Assembly: GCA_012934845.2 (NCBI GenBank)
Contig: WNNJ02000836.1
Coordinates: 62,001 to 126,000 of the forward strand
DNA: 64,000 nucleotides
DNA from: Pomphorhynchus laevis
Lineage: Eukaryota > Acanthocephala > Palaeacanthocephala > Echinorhynchida > Pomphorhynchidae
Direction of reading: 5' to 3'
Positions 21,130 to 31,004 of this stretch are shown here, one piece after another (positions within the stretch are counted from its first letter, which is position 1; the number at the start of each line of letters is the position of its first letter). A program made the translations under genes and the position numbers. The notes beneath the pieces are model-generated. The model saw only the letters and a list, made by a program, of their open reading frames with translations, ran no database searches and was not told the DNA's origin.

Positions 21130-21560
21130 CTGTAAGCTAATCAGTCTAGCCAATATCTACATTCGACCAGGGGAGATTCATAAGAATCGCGACCAAAATT
21201 GCGACACCCTGTATCTAATAATTGGTAGTTGTTATGACATGATACTTGATTACTTCAACGATAACATTGGTCGCTGGATCAAAGACGCACACCGCAGAGC
21301 AAAGAACAAATACCTTACTCATCAACCGCACGCCCACACTTTTTACTACATATTTATCAATTCACTAAGTGGTTGATTTTACCATTCTGTATTGAAGAGT
21401 GGCTTCAACAATTGTACACATCACATGACCTACTTCAATAGATATAGAAGAATATACCACTTTGATCCAATCAGAGTTGGGCTCCTCCAGGAGACTATCG
21501 ATTTTTTCCGTTGTAAATCGACGTTTCCGAGTCGATTTCCTACATCAATGTTGCTCAAAC
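21130..21560 (+). mobile_element. Jockey-group LINE endonuclease fragment
   Basis: Reads SLANIYIRPGEIHKNRD, then GSCYDMILDYFNDNIGRWI and HTFYYIFINSLSG, matching the endonuclease open frame at 55540-56088 (there LANVYIRPGE and GDFNDRTGRW). G of GDFN is changed to Y. 5' and 3' parts are missing. Confidence 0.7.
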
Positions 21561-21679
21561 TGTAAGCATGGGCACACCAGTGCGCCCTAAACATTTCTTA
21601 ATACCGTTCATTTCTTAATTTAGAAATTTAAAATTTTGTTAACATTAAATTTGTTTTAGAATTGTTATCTAATGCTAAA

Positions 21680-22240
21680 AAAGATTTATTTTTACTTGGC
21701 AAATGCGTGCCGGCGCACGCTTACATGACAAAAACATAATCTAAATCATGTTTTGAGGAGGTGAGTACGGAGGCGGCATTAGAATGCAATAAAGGAGGAA
21801 GCGCGGTGGACGTCGAGAGAGAGAGCTGATTCGAGGCGAGTGGGGCGGCGACGAGGAAGGATCAGAGACCGTAGTTGTTAGAATAATTGGGAAGTAGAGT
21901 AAGAGGGAATGACGGGAACGCAGTGATAGAGAGGTGAGACGAGTGTCGTCTGAAAAAGGGAGGTTGATGAATGATGGAGAGCCGACAGCCATGAGGCGAT
22001 AAGTTACGAGAAGGCGGAGTTGTATGTGGATGTGGATGGTGGGCCAGGATAGTTGGGCAAGATATGTGAATATTGGTCAAAGCAACGGAGACGTAGGAGC
22101 ACTCGAACGGCGGAGTTGATGATGCGTTGTAGTAGTAGGATGATGGATTTTGAAGAATTTGCGAAAAGGCTGAGTCAGTAGTCGATTTTAGGGAAAATAA
22201 ACGATGTAAGAAGATACATACAGGAACGGAAGTCGATAAG
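21680..22240 (-). mobile_element. L2-related LINE, 3' fragment
   Basis: Minus strand, ending in a 3' hairpin (GCGTGC-CGGC-GCACGC, 21705-21720). Frames at 21992-21741 and further up to 22240 recall the ORF2 C-terminus (GSPSFINLPFSDDTR, LRSRHSLLL). It is a sister family of the 15.3-kb element, more like the piece at 23.67 kb, with low protein similarity and shifted frames. Truncated at about 22240, as is usual for LINE 5' truncation. Confidence 0.65.
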
Positions 22241-22739
22241 TTTGATAAAACCTTATATATTTTGTATCTATGATTCTATGTAACAATAAAATTATTATTA
22301 TTTAACGAATTAATGTAATTCGTCAAATTATTATTCGTAAAATTAATTAAATATTAATTTATATTTCTTGCGAATCTTATGCATTTAATAATGCATTTAT
22401 TTTTTGATTAAATTTATGTTTTATATTTTTAATATTCAATTTAATGTTTTAATGTAATCTTTTTGTAGGAAATCTACCCAAGTTCTACAAAGAAGTCTGA
22501 TGATATCTCATTAATCAGCTCTCGTAATAAAGAATAAAAATTATTTTTACATTTTTCTGGTGCGCCCGAAAAACACTGAAATCTTACAAGTGCGCCCTGA
22601 CACCAAAACGTTTGATAAACACTGCCCTACACAATTATAAAGCCACTCTCTCGCTTATCTTGGTGTAGTTTCAGAAGTAGAGATCTAAATTCCATACGTT
22701 AATTTCTACACAGTTTATAAGCATTTAACAAACAATCAG

Positions 22740-23090
22740 AAAAAGGAGATCGCCATCATAATGCTGTTAGCATCACCATCCGATATTGCTGGTATTAATG
22801 TTGCAGGAAGAATATAATATTATTATGCAAAAAGAATCCGGTGATGTGCCTAAAGATCTGCGGCCCATTTCGATTCAAAACTTTCTTATTTCCATTTAGG
22901 AAAGAGCGCTTGCTCGTAAAATCCGCGGTCATTTAGTTTGGCGAAATTTGATCCCGCCAAGATTTCATGGGTATATTAGTGGACGCTCGGTTCACTCAGC
23001 AGTTGGTGAAGTGTATCAGTTTTGCCAGGAGAACGATCATCAGTTATCTGTGACTGTTTTTCTCGACTTTTCTGCTGCATTATAAGTACA
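22740..23090 (+). mobile_element. Jockey-group LINE RT fragment
   Basis: Reads LASPSDIAGINVAGRI, GDVPKDLRPISIQNFLISI, ERALARKIRGHLVWRNLIPP, RFHGYISGRSVHSAVGEVYQ and VTVFLDFSAAL, the fingers and first palm segment of the RT at 39.6-40.6 kb. It breaks off at the motif A region, where a PLE tail begins at 23090. Confidence 0.75.
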
Positions 23091-23370
23091 ACAGAAAATA
23101 GTAAAATATATAAATCAACAAAATAATATTAAAGATAAATTTAAAATCTTCACCGGAAAATTTTTATGGATGGATAATAAATAATATACTTTGTATAAGA
23201 ATAATATACTAGATAATCAAATTTCATCAGAGGAAATACATCATTAGCATGTATTTGGCTCCGCTGCTATGTTGGGTAGAGGAGTTAGGGGCCGAAACCT
23301 GATAGCATATGAGTTCCTTCTGATGACATCTTATCCTTTTTCTAATACAACGTCTGTTTATTATTAGTCA
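23090..23370 (+). mobile_element. PLE 3' fragment
   Basis: Matches the end of the PLE frames at 2.22-2.33 and 43.2-43.3 kb (AACAGAAAATAGTAAAATAT, GGATGGATAATAAATAATA), followed by the tail GCTGCTATGTTGGG and GCCGAAACCTGATAGCATA. It sits exactly at the break in a LINE RT. Confidence 0.7.
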
Positions 23371-23665
23371 ATTCATAAAAATGACTTTTATTTTAAATTT
23401 CAATTTTTTATTTTAACTTGATTTAAATTATAATTTTTTTTATAAAATTTATTAATTATTTATAATTATTTAATTTTTAATTATTTAATTATTAAATTTT
23501 AATTTAGAATTATTATTTATTGATTTATTATTTGTATTATTTTTATTTTTTCCATTTTATAATTATATGAAATACGTAACTCAGTTAGCTGATTTGATTT
23601 GAACGTATTTTTTTCACTTTGCTATCTCTCCTCCCATATCCCTAGAGTTCTGCGAGAATTTTCAA
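23371..23665. other. Very AT-rich spacer
   Basis: Runs of ATTTA/TTTAATT from 23380 to 23580. No gene or named repeat. Confidence 0.5.
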
Positions 23666-23669
23666 CAAT

Positions 23670-24740
23670 AAAAGATTTATTTTACATGACAATTTCGTGT
23701 CAGCTCACGCTTACATGACTACAACAAAATATACAGAAATCAAGTCATGTGTCGATAAGTTGGGGACGGAGGAGGCATTTGAATGTGATATAGGAGGGAG
23801 CGAAGCGGACGTCGAGACGGAGCTGATTCCAGGTGAAAAGGCGGTGACGAGGAAGGATCGGAAATCGTAGTTGATGGAGTAATTGGGAACGTGGAGTAAG
23901 ATGGAATGACGGGAACGCAGTGATAGAGAGATGGGGTGGGTGTCATATTAAAAATGAGGTTGTTGAACGATGGTGAGCCGGCAGCGATGAAACGAAACGT
24001 GACGAGAAGAAGACGGAGTTAGATGCGGATTTGGATAGTGGGCTAGAGGAGTTAAGCAAGTTGTGTAATAAATGATCGAAGCGTCGGATACGTAGGAGCA
24101 CTAACTGCGGAGTTGATGATGTGTTGTAGGGTAGGATGATGGATTTTGGAGAATTGACGAAAAGGCTGAGACAGTAATTGATTTGAGGGAAGATAAGCGA
24201 TGAAAGAAGATACATGCAAGAAGGGAAGTCGATAACGGGGTGGATACGGCCGATGCCACTGCTAATTAAGTTAGTCAATCGGAGCTTGTCACGGACAACA
24301 GGTTTAAGGGAAATGTGATCATAAAAATGGCAGCCTAAGAAAGTGAAATTATGGACTATGGGGATGATTAATGAGGCAAATGATACAGGGGGAGTAGATA
24401 TGTTAGTTTGACTGGGGAGGATGCACATTATTTTGGAATTGTCGTGCGTTAGAACGAGATGAAGATGGGAGAGACGTTTGCAGATAAAAGAAAGATAGTT
24501 GGTAGCAGAAATGCCGATATAGTGTATGCGGTGGGTGTTGCATGATCATAAATGAGCATAGTATGTCCTCGTGGTATTGCATGACATTAAAGGAGTGTTG
24601 GTTTGTAAACGGAGAGATCACCAAGCAGCATAGAGAAGAAGGGAGACCTAGGACTGAATCTTGTGGGACCTCGCAGAAAATAGGGATGATAGGGGAGGAT
24701 GACAGGCTCGATATTACTGATAATAACGTTTCCAGACACA
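23670..24740 (-). mobile_element. L2-related LINE, 3' half of ORF2
   Basis: Minus strand with a 3' hairpin at 23696-23709. The open frame 24428-23943 (161 residues) reads IVHNFTFLGCHFYDHISLKP, VRDKLRLTNLI and DFPSCMYLLSSLIFPQINYC, parallel to ORF2 residues about 770-860 of the 15.3-kb LINE. 24741-24403 holds the motif B-C region (CEVPQDSVLG, FNVMQYHEDILC) with YADD changed to YHED. It is inactive and a diverged sister family. Confidence 0.75.
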
Positions 24741-24759
24741 TACTTTATCTAAAAACATG

Positions 24760-25660
24760 GTTACATGCCCCAAAGATATGCGGTCCATCTTGATTCTAAC
24801 TGTTCTCATATGCATTTACGAAAAAGCGTTTGCACGTAAAATCCGCGACTATCTAGTTACAAAATTTGATTCCATTAAGTTTTCATAGGTAAATTAGTGG
24901 ACGCTCTGAGCAGTTGGTGAAGTGCATTAGTTTTGTTAAGATAATAGTAATTAGCTATCTGTAACTGTTTTTGGCATTTCTGCTGCATTTGACCGCATTT
25001 CAATTTCATTTGTTATCTCCTTACTCAGGACCCTCATGGCGCTTTAAGATTTGCTAGCTGCAGTTTAAATATTATTATAAACTAAGCGATGCTACAACAA
25101 CCCTAATTCATGTCAAAAGCAACCCTAATGCATGACAGTTCAACACAATTGCTGGTGTACTCAAGGCTTTTTTCTCTCTTTAATCTTGTACTTAGATGCC
25201 TCAATTATTCTTAAACGTTTTCTATCAACATCTTGTGATATTTATTACTGATACCACTGTCTTGTTTTCAGAACTTAGGTGTAAAGATGTTGTCTCAAAA
25301 ATCAGCCATTTATTTTTAAGATTAAAAGTGCAGTTTGCCACATACAACTTTCTTCTTAATCCTTCCATAACTCAGATGGTTGTCGTTCATGGAACACCTG
25401 CAATAAGAAAAAATTTGAAGAGATTGATAATATCAGCTTTCTCTTTCATTATGGTGAATCAACCCCTCTCTTTCTTTATACATCAAGTACAATTCATGGG
25501 TTTCACAATTTTGTTAAACTGGGCAGCTGGATTTAACTTGAACATATTTAGTAATGTTCTGAAGAGATTAAGACGGACCCTGAAACGGGTTCAGATACGC
25601 CTTTGATTCACATGGTCGGTCGTAGGGTGACGCGTTGGTGTAAACTTACGGGATCTAATC
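24760..25660 (+). mobile_element. Jockey-group LINE RT fragment, second copy
   Basis: Restarts at the same RT position as the piece at 22.83 kb (PKICGP, RKIRDYL) and goes further: 25196-25606 reads ITDTTVLFSELRCKDVV, SKISHLFLRLKVQ and NQPLSFFIHQVQFMGFTILLN, equivalent to the YADDTTALF region and beyond at 39.6-40.4 kb. The YADD aspartates are changed. It lies inside putative intron 1. Confidence 0.7.
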
Positions 25661-26358
25661 ACACTACGGAATCGTCGAAAATGGTGAAATGTAATCATCG
25701 AAGAAGAATTTCTTTTATTTCATTTCCAGTTGTTACCATTTCTACTTTATCTAAACATTTACTTATTAAGAAAATAGTATTATTAGAAGTGAAGTGGATC
25801 CGTTAGCAGAACACTAATTCTAACTAGAACGCAGTTGTTGATTGCTGCTGACTTGTAATAGTATATTGTAAACAATTGAATAAATAAATGGTGTTTATTT
25901 ATTATATATGAATTTTCAAATAACAGCACGAATTTTCAAAAATGACAACCTCGTAAAGCGTTGTCATTTCTATTTGCGTCTCCAAAGTTGCTTAGGCGGC
26001 TTTTAGACATCAGCTAATTTCGCTCACGAATTCATAAACAAATGCATACGTTGCTTACATAACAAATATTTTATTATTCTTTAAAGTGCAAATTTGTATA
26101 CCGTTGGCTATTGTAATCAAACATGTTGTTTGTTAATAAAATCTTTATTTATTTATCAAACATGCGCTCTTCTCGTTTGATCTCTTTCGACAGCAATTTA
26201 CGCTAGAGATAAACTGCGGATCGGTGCAACGATCCGTCGTTTTAGATTGCGCTTCTTAATAACAAAAGCAACTTACGCACTCATTTTCTTTTTTATTCGA
26301 GTAGTAACCATGACTCCATGATACATTTTATTTACTAATCCAATATTAATCTCTTTAG

Positions 26359-26569
26359 AAATAGAGGCAGCATGCACCGTGTCTGGCATTATTGAGGATA
26401 ATGATAAAAATACAGATTCTTTTCAGAGAATTGTAATAAAATTGATTGCCGATTATGTCTGTAAAACTGTCTATCTAATTAAGTTGTGTGGAATATTGGC
26501 AGACATGACAGAAGATCTTAAAGGTGTGCCGTTCTTTATCAAATCTTCCGTCTTCGATTCAACAACAAA
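26359..26569 (+). CDS. Putative membrane protein, exon 2
   Basis: Starts after CTCTTTAG and completes the codon left by exon 1 (K, then IEAACTVSGIIEDNDKN). It encodes about 70 residues with three cysteines (AACTV, YVCKT, KLCGI) and a helical appearance, ends at 26569 in phase 2 before GTAATC, and is followed by a 47-nt intron. It would be extracellular. No domain recognised. Confidence 0.55.
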
Positions 26570-26616
26570 GTAATCTTTGTAATTACATTATACAAAATCG
26601 TTATATCCGTGTTTAG

Positions 26617-26758
26617 CTCATTTCCGATCACGATCTACTACAAGTTGTCGGAAGATTGTGCGGACAATATTTGCAATAACATATTCGATTACCTCAAAGA
26701 CATCAAATTTGGAATAGGAGCAACTTGCAAAGTTACACCACCTATAAATATTGAATAG
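26617..26758 (+). CDS. Putative membrane protein, exon 3
   Basis: Starts after GTGTTTAG in the phase set by exon 2 and reads NSFPITIYYKLSEDCADNIC, then YLKDIKFGIGATCKVTPPIN, with three cysteines. The frame meets TAG at 26756-26758, eight bases before a good GTACGTG donor (26766). Either the protein ends here and the later exons belong to a related neighbouring unit, or the stop is a disabling change in one exon of a longer gene. Confidence 0.5.
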
Positions 26759-26839
26759 AATCTCGGTACGTGTCGTATCCCTTAGTTGCTAGCTTCATTG
26801 CTATAATTTATTTGTTTGTCACTTCAGTGTCGGTAACAG

Positions 26840-27025
26840 CCTCGGACTTTGTTACTAACAAAAGAAGAGATCAATGTCCAACAAACAATTACGGTAACGA
26901 TTAATCTACAAAAAAAATTGAATTCATTATATTCGTCTGGTTATGCACTTGTTTTAGAGTTTGATTATAATTTTGTGTATTATGGTTTGGAAAATATAAA
27001 TGATATAACCTTATATAGAAATTAT
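26840..27025 (+). CDS. Putative membrane protein, exon 4
   Basis: An open stretch after TAACAG, reading TKEEINVQQTITVTINLQKK, then SSGYALVLEFDYNFVYYGLE. It ends in phase 0 at 27025 before GTAATG with a 49-nt intron after it. The upstream acceptor is uncertain, since 26828 is also possible, and its phase does not fit exon 3. Its ITVTINL segment resembles KITFTNA in exon 6, suggesting a repeated domain. Confidence 0.5.
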
Positions 27026-27074
27026 GTAATGCTGACTCAAATAAAAAGATAACTCTATTATTTGCTTCATTCAG

Positions 27075-27273
27075 GTTAACAATGTGCTTGCTGCAAATCC
27101 AACGCTCAAAGCATTTTACTTTAATGAGGATAAAGTGTACTGCAAAGGAACAAATCAGAGTGACGAATGCCTAAATGAAATCAACGAAAAATTTGCAGAA
27201 AATACTTTTGTTGATATAAAGAATAATAGCATATCATATAAAATCAGTGTATCTATAACTCAAAATACAGCAG
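27075..27273 (+). CDS. Putative membrane protein, exon 5
   Basis: Begins after CATTCAG in phase 0: VNNVLAANPTLKAFYFNEDK, YCKGTNQSDECLNEINEKFA, then NNSISYKISVSITQNTA. It has two cysteines and two N-glycosylation-type NxS/T sites. It ends at 27273 in phase 1 before a perfect GTATGT donor. Donor, acceptor and phase all agree with exons 4 and 6. Confidence 0.55.
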
Positions 27274-27452
27274 GTATGTTTGATCAGAATGCTGGTTACT
27301 GCTAATAACGAGTTGCCCTATATAGATTTAGTACCGATCACATTGAAAAAATGGTCGGAGGTTGTAACTATGAGAAGCACAGATACTACAAGTAACACGA
27401 GTAAATAATCAAATAAATTTATTTTTAACTATAAAATGAACAAACTATTTAG

Positions 27453-27526
27453 AATTTAATATTAAAATCACGTTCACTAATGCTACGGATGTTAACGAAA
27501 AACACGGGAATGAACTGCAGAAAGAT
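27453..27526 (+). CDS. Putative membrane protein, exon 6
   Basis: After TATTTAG, it completes the split codon from exon 5 (E, FNIKITFTNATDVNEKHG, NELQKD). Ends in phase 0 before GTAAGC. Short, 74 nt. Confidence 0.5.
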
Positions 27527-27585
27527 GTAAGCGCTCTACGTCAAAGCAGACATCAATACATCTTTAATGAATTATTGTATTTTAG

Positions 27586-27668
27586 TTTTGTCTTAAAATT
27601 GACAAGAATAAAATTCATGATACTACAATCTTCTACCTTAAAGTAGGAAATTTTTATAATGATTCAAA
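27586..27668 (+). CDS. Putative membrane protein, exon 7
   Basis: After GTATTTTAG in phase 0: FCLKIDKNKIHDTTIFYLKV, GNFYNDS. Ends in phase 2 before GTAAGA; the preceding intron is 59 nt. Confidence 0.5.
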
Positions 27669-27722
27669 GTAAGAAACTGCTAATTTTGTCCGTTTATTTT
27701 TGAGCTATTAAACTTGATATAG

Positions 27723-27780
27723 GGAATTTGAAGCAATTCTTTACCTAAAGTATTCCAAAAATACAGGAAATGTTAAGTGA
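27723..27780 (+). CDS. Putative membrane protein, exon 8 (possibly last)
   Basis: After GATATAG, it completes the codon from exon 7 and reads KEFEAILYLKYSKNTGNVK, then TGA at 27778-27780. The 54-nt intron and phase fit. A weak GTTAAG donor just before the stop leaves open further exons: 27835-27960 contains FINQTLTTTNG and 27935-28010 contains FVTIQEWIDVESW in open stretches, but I could not connect them. Confidence 0.4.
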
Positions 27781-28461
27781 AACGAAAATATTAACAAGTT
27801 TTACATAGACAATTTCATAAATCAAACATTGACTACGACTAATGGGGTATCATTGACATATACTCTGCCAACAACACTAATAATATATTGTAACAATAAA
27901 ATATACACAACGTTTGACATGTTAGCGATTATGATTGTTTAGCCTTTGTTACAATTCAAGAATGGATAGACGTTGAATCATGGAGACACGAATGTAATAT
28001 AACAAACTGAGGTCAACGATGAAAGTCGAATTTTGTTAAACATCAAAAAGACGGCATAACCGCTAACATCGAAATTAACAACGAAAGCTAAATTTAATAT
28101 GAACACTTCCGTAAATACATAGTTTTTCAGTGTTATTATCCAAACTCATTGAAAAATATTTTATTAATATTTTTTATTTTGTAAAGTATCAAATGAATTT
28201 TTTGATTAATTACAAAAACCTGGTTTCGCTTAAATTTATATTCACTGCTATGCTGTCTGGTACTTTAATTTTTAATTGGATTTTGTTCATCATAAAAATG
28301 AATTTTGAATGCAATTTAAATTGAATTGCAATCAAATTTTTACTAAACAATGAGTTTTTTTACTAAATAATGAGTTTCACTATTGAAAAAAATACTCTGT
28401 CTGAACTGGGTTTTTTAGTAGTGGACATGTAACAATGATCATGTCAACGAGTATCAATATT

Positions 28462-29361
28462 TCTTAAAGGTGGATTTTATTATTAATATTACATTTGAAA
28501 TTAACTTTCTGATTAAAGATAAAATTTCAGATCTGATGAACTAAAATTCACACAATTTGTTTGCAATCCAAACATTAGTTTTTTACTAAATAATGAGTTT
28601 CACTTTTGGAAAAAATGAATCTGAACTGGGTTTTATAGTAGTGGACATGTAACAATGATCATCGCGACGAGTAGCAATAGTTATTAAAGGTGGATTTTAT
28701 TATTAATATTACATTTGAAATTAACTTTCTGATTAAAGATAAAATTTCAGATCTGATGAACTAAAATTCACACAATTTGTTTGCAATCCAAACATTAGTT
28801 TTTTACTAAATAATGAGTTTCACTTTTGGAAAAAATGAATCTGAACTGGGTTTTATAGTAGTGGACATGTAACAATGATCATCGCGACGAGTAGCAATAG
28901 TTATTAAAGGTGGATTTTATTATTAATATTACATTTGAAATTAACTTTCTGATTAAAGATAAAATTTCAGATCTGATGAACTAAAATTCACACAATTTGT
29001 TTGCAATCCAAACATTAGTTTTTTACTAAATAATGAGTTTCACTTTTGGAAAAAATGAATCTGAACTGGGTTTTATAGTAGTGGACATGTAACAATGATC
29101 ATCGCGACGAGTAGCAATAGTTATTAAAGGTGGATTTTATTATTAATATTACATTTGAAATTAACTTTCTGATTAAAGATAAAATTTCAGATCTGATGAA
29201 CTAAAATTCACACAATTTGTTTGCAATCCAAACATTAGTTTTTTACTAAATAATGAGTTTCACTTTTGGAAAAAATGAATCTGAACTGGGTTTTATAGTA
29301 GTGGACATGTAACAATGATCATCGCGACGAGTAGCAATAGTTATTAAAGGTGGATTTTATT
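28462..29361. repeat. Four identical 220-bp satellite units
   Basis: CTGAACTGGGTTTTATAGTA starts at 28621, 28841, 29061 and 29281, exactly 220 bp apart, and I see no base difference between the intervening units. The flanking units differ by many bases, so this block was amplified very recently, or an assembler duplicated it. Confidence 0.85.
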
Positions 29362-31004
29362 CATATTAAAAAATACATTTGAAATTAACTATTTTATTGA
29401 AGATAGCATTTCAGATATGATGAACTAAAATTTACAGAATATGTTGGCAATCTAATCATTAGGTTTTTACTAAACAATGATATTCACTATTGGAAAAAAT
29501 ACTAAGTTTGAACAGGGTTTTTTAGTATTGGACATGTAACAATGATCATCGCGACGAGTAGGAATATTTCTTAAAGGTGGATTTTATTTAAAAAAATACA
29601 TTTGAAATTAGCTTTCTGATTGAAGATTTACTTTCCAATTTGATGAACTAAAATTTACAGAATATTTTGCTATTAAATCATAAGGTATTTTTCTAAAAAA
29701 TGCGTTTCATTTTTGCAAAAAAGACTCAGTTTGAACTGGTTTTGTAATAGTAGACATGTAACAATGATAACTGCTACGAGTAGAATATTTTTTAACACTG
29801 GATTTTATTCATAAAAAATACATTTGAAATTAACTTTCTGATTAAATTAACTAAAATTTACAGAATATTTTGATATTTAATCGTAAGGTTTTTACTATAA
29901 AATGAGTTTCATTATTGGAAAAATACTCAGTTTGAACTTGGTGTTTTAAAAGTCGACATGTAACAATGATCATTGCGACGAGCTAATATTTCTTTAAGGT
30001 GGATTTTATTCATCATAAAAAGTACATTTGAAATTAACTCTCTGATTAAAGATAAACTTTCCGATTTGATAAACTAAAATTTAAAAAATATGTTTGCAAT
30101 AAAATCATTAGGTTTTTACTAAACAATGAGATTCACTATTGGAAAAAATACTCAGTTTAAACTGGGTTTTTTAATCGTGGACATGTAACAATGATCATCA
30201 CGACAAGTAGGAATATTTCTTTAAAGTGGATTTTATTCATAAAAAATACATTTGAAATTAACTTTCTGATTAAAGATTCACTTTCTGATTTGATAAACTA
30301 AACTTTGCAGAATATGTTTGCAATCCAAACATTAGTTTTTTACAAAAAATGAGTTATACCTTTCGAAAAAATACTCAGTTGAAACAAGATTTTTTAATGG
30401 TAGACATGTAACAATGATAATCGCGACGAGTAGCAATAGTTATTAAAGGTGGATTTTATTCATATTAAAAAATACATTTGAAATTAACTTTCTGATTGAA
30501 GATTTACTTTCCAATTTGATGAACTAAAATTTACAGAATATTTTGCTATTAAATCATAAGGTATTTTTTCTAAAAAATGAGTTTCATTTTTAGAAAAAAG
30601 ACTTAGTTTAAACTGGGTTTTTTAATCGTGACATGTAACAATGATCATCGCGACGAGTTGCAATATTTTTTGAAAGTAGATTTTATTCATTAAAAATACA
30701 TTTGAAATTAACTTTCTTATTAAAGATAAACTTTCTGATTAAATGAACTAAAATTTATAGAATATTTTGCTATTAAATCATAAGGATTTTTCTTGAAAAT
30801 GAGTTTTATTATTGGAAAAAAAAATCAGTTTGAACTTAGTGTTTTAATAGTCGACATGTAACAATGATCATTGTCACAGTAGAATATTTCTTAAAAGTAG
30901 ATTTTATTTATTAAAAAAATAATTTTGAAATGAACTTTCTGATTAAAGATTAACTTTCTGATTTGATGAACTAAAATTTATAGATTATGTTTGCAATCAA
31001 TTCA

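Larger units (their letters stand above)
20100..26358 (+). other. Putative intron 1, filled with retroelement pieces
   Basis: 6259 nt from GTAAGT to CTCTTTAG. It contains Jockey-group LINE fragments (plus), two L2-related LINE 3' ends (minus), a PLE tail and short dispersed repeats. 20100-20390, 22260-22640 and 25900-26350 are AT-rich with no feature I can name. All later introns of the gene are 47-179 nt, so this one grew by insertion, or exon 1 belongs to another gene. Confidence 0.5.
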
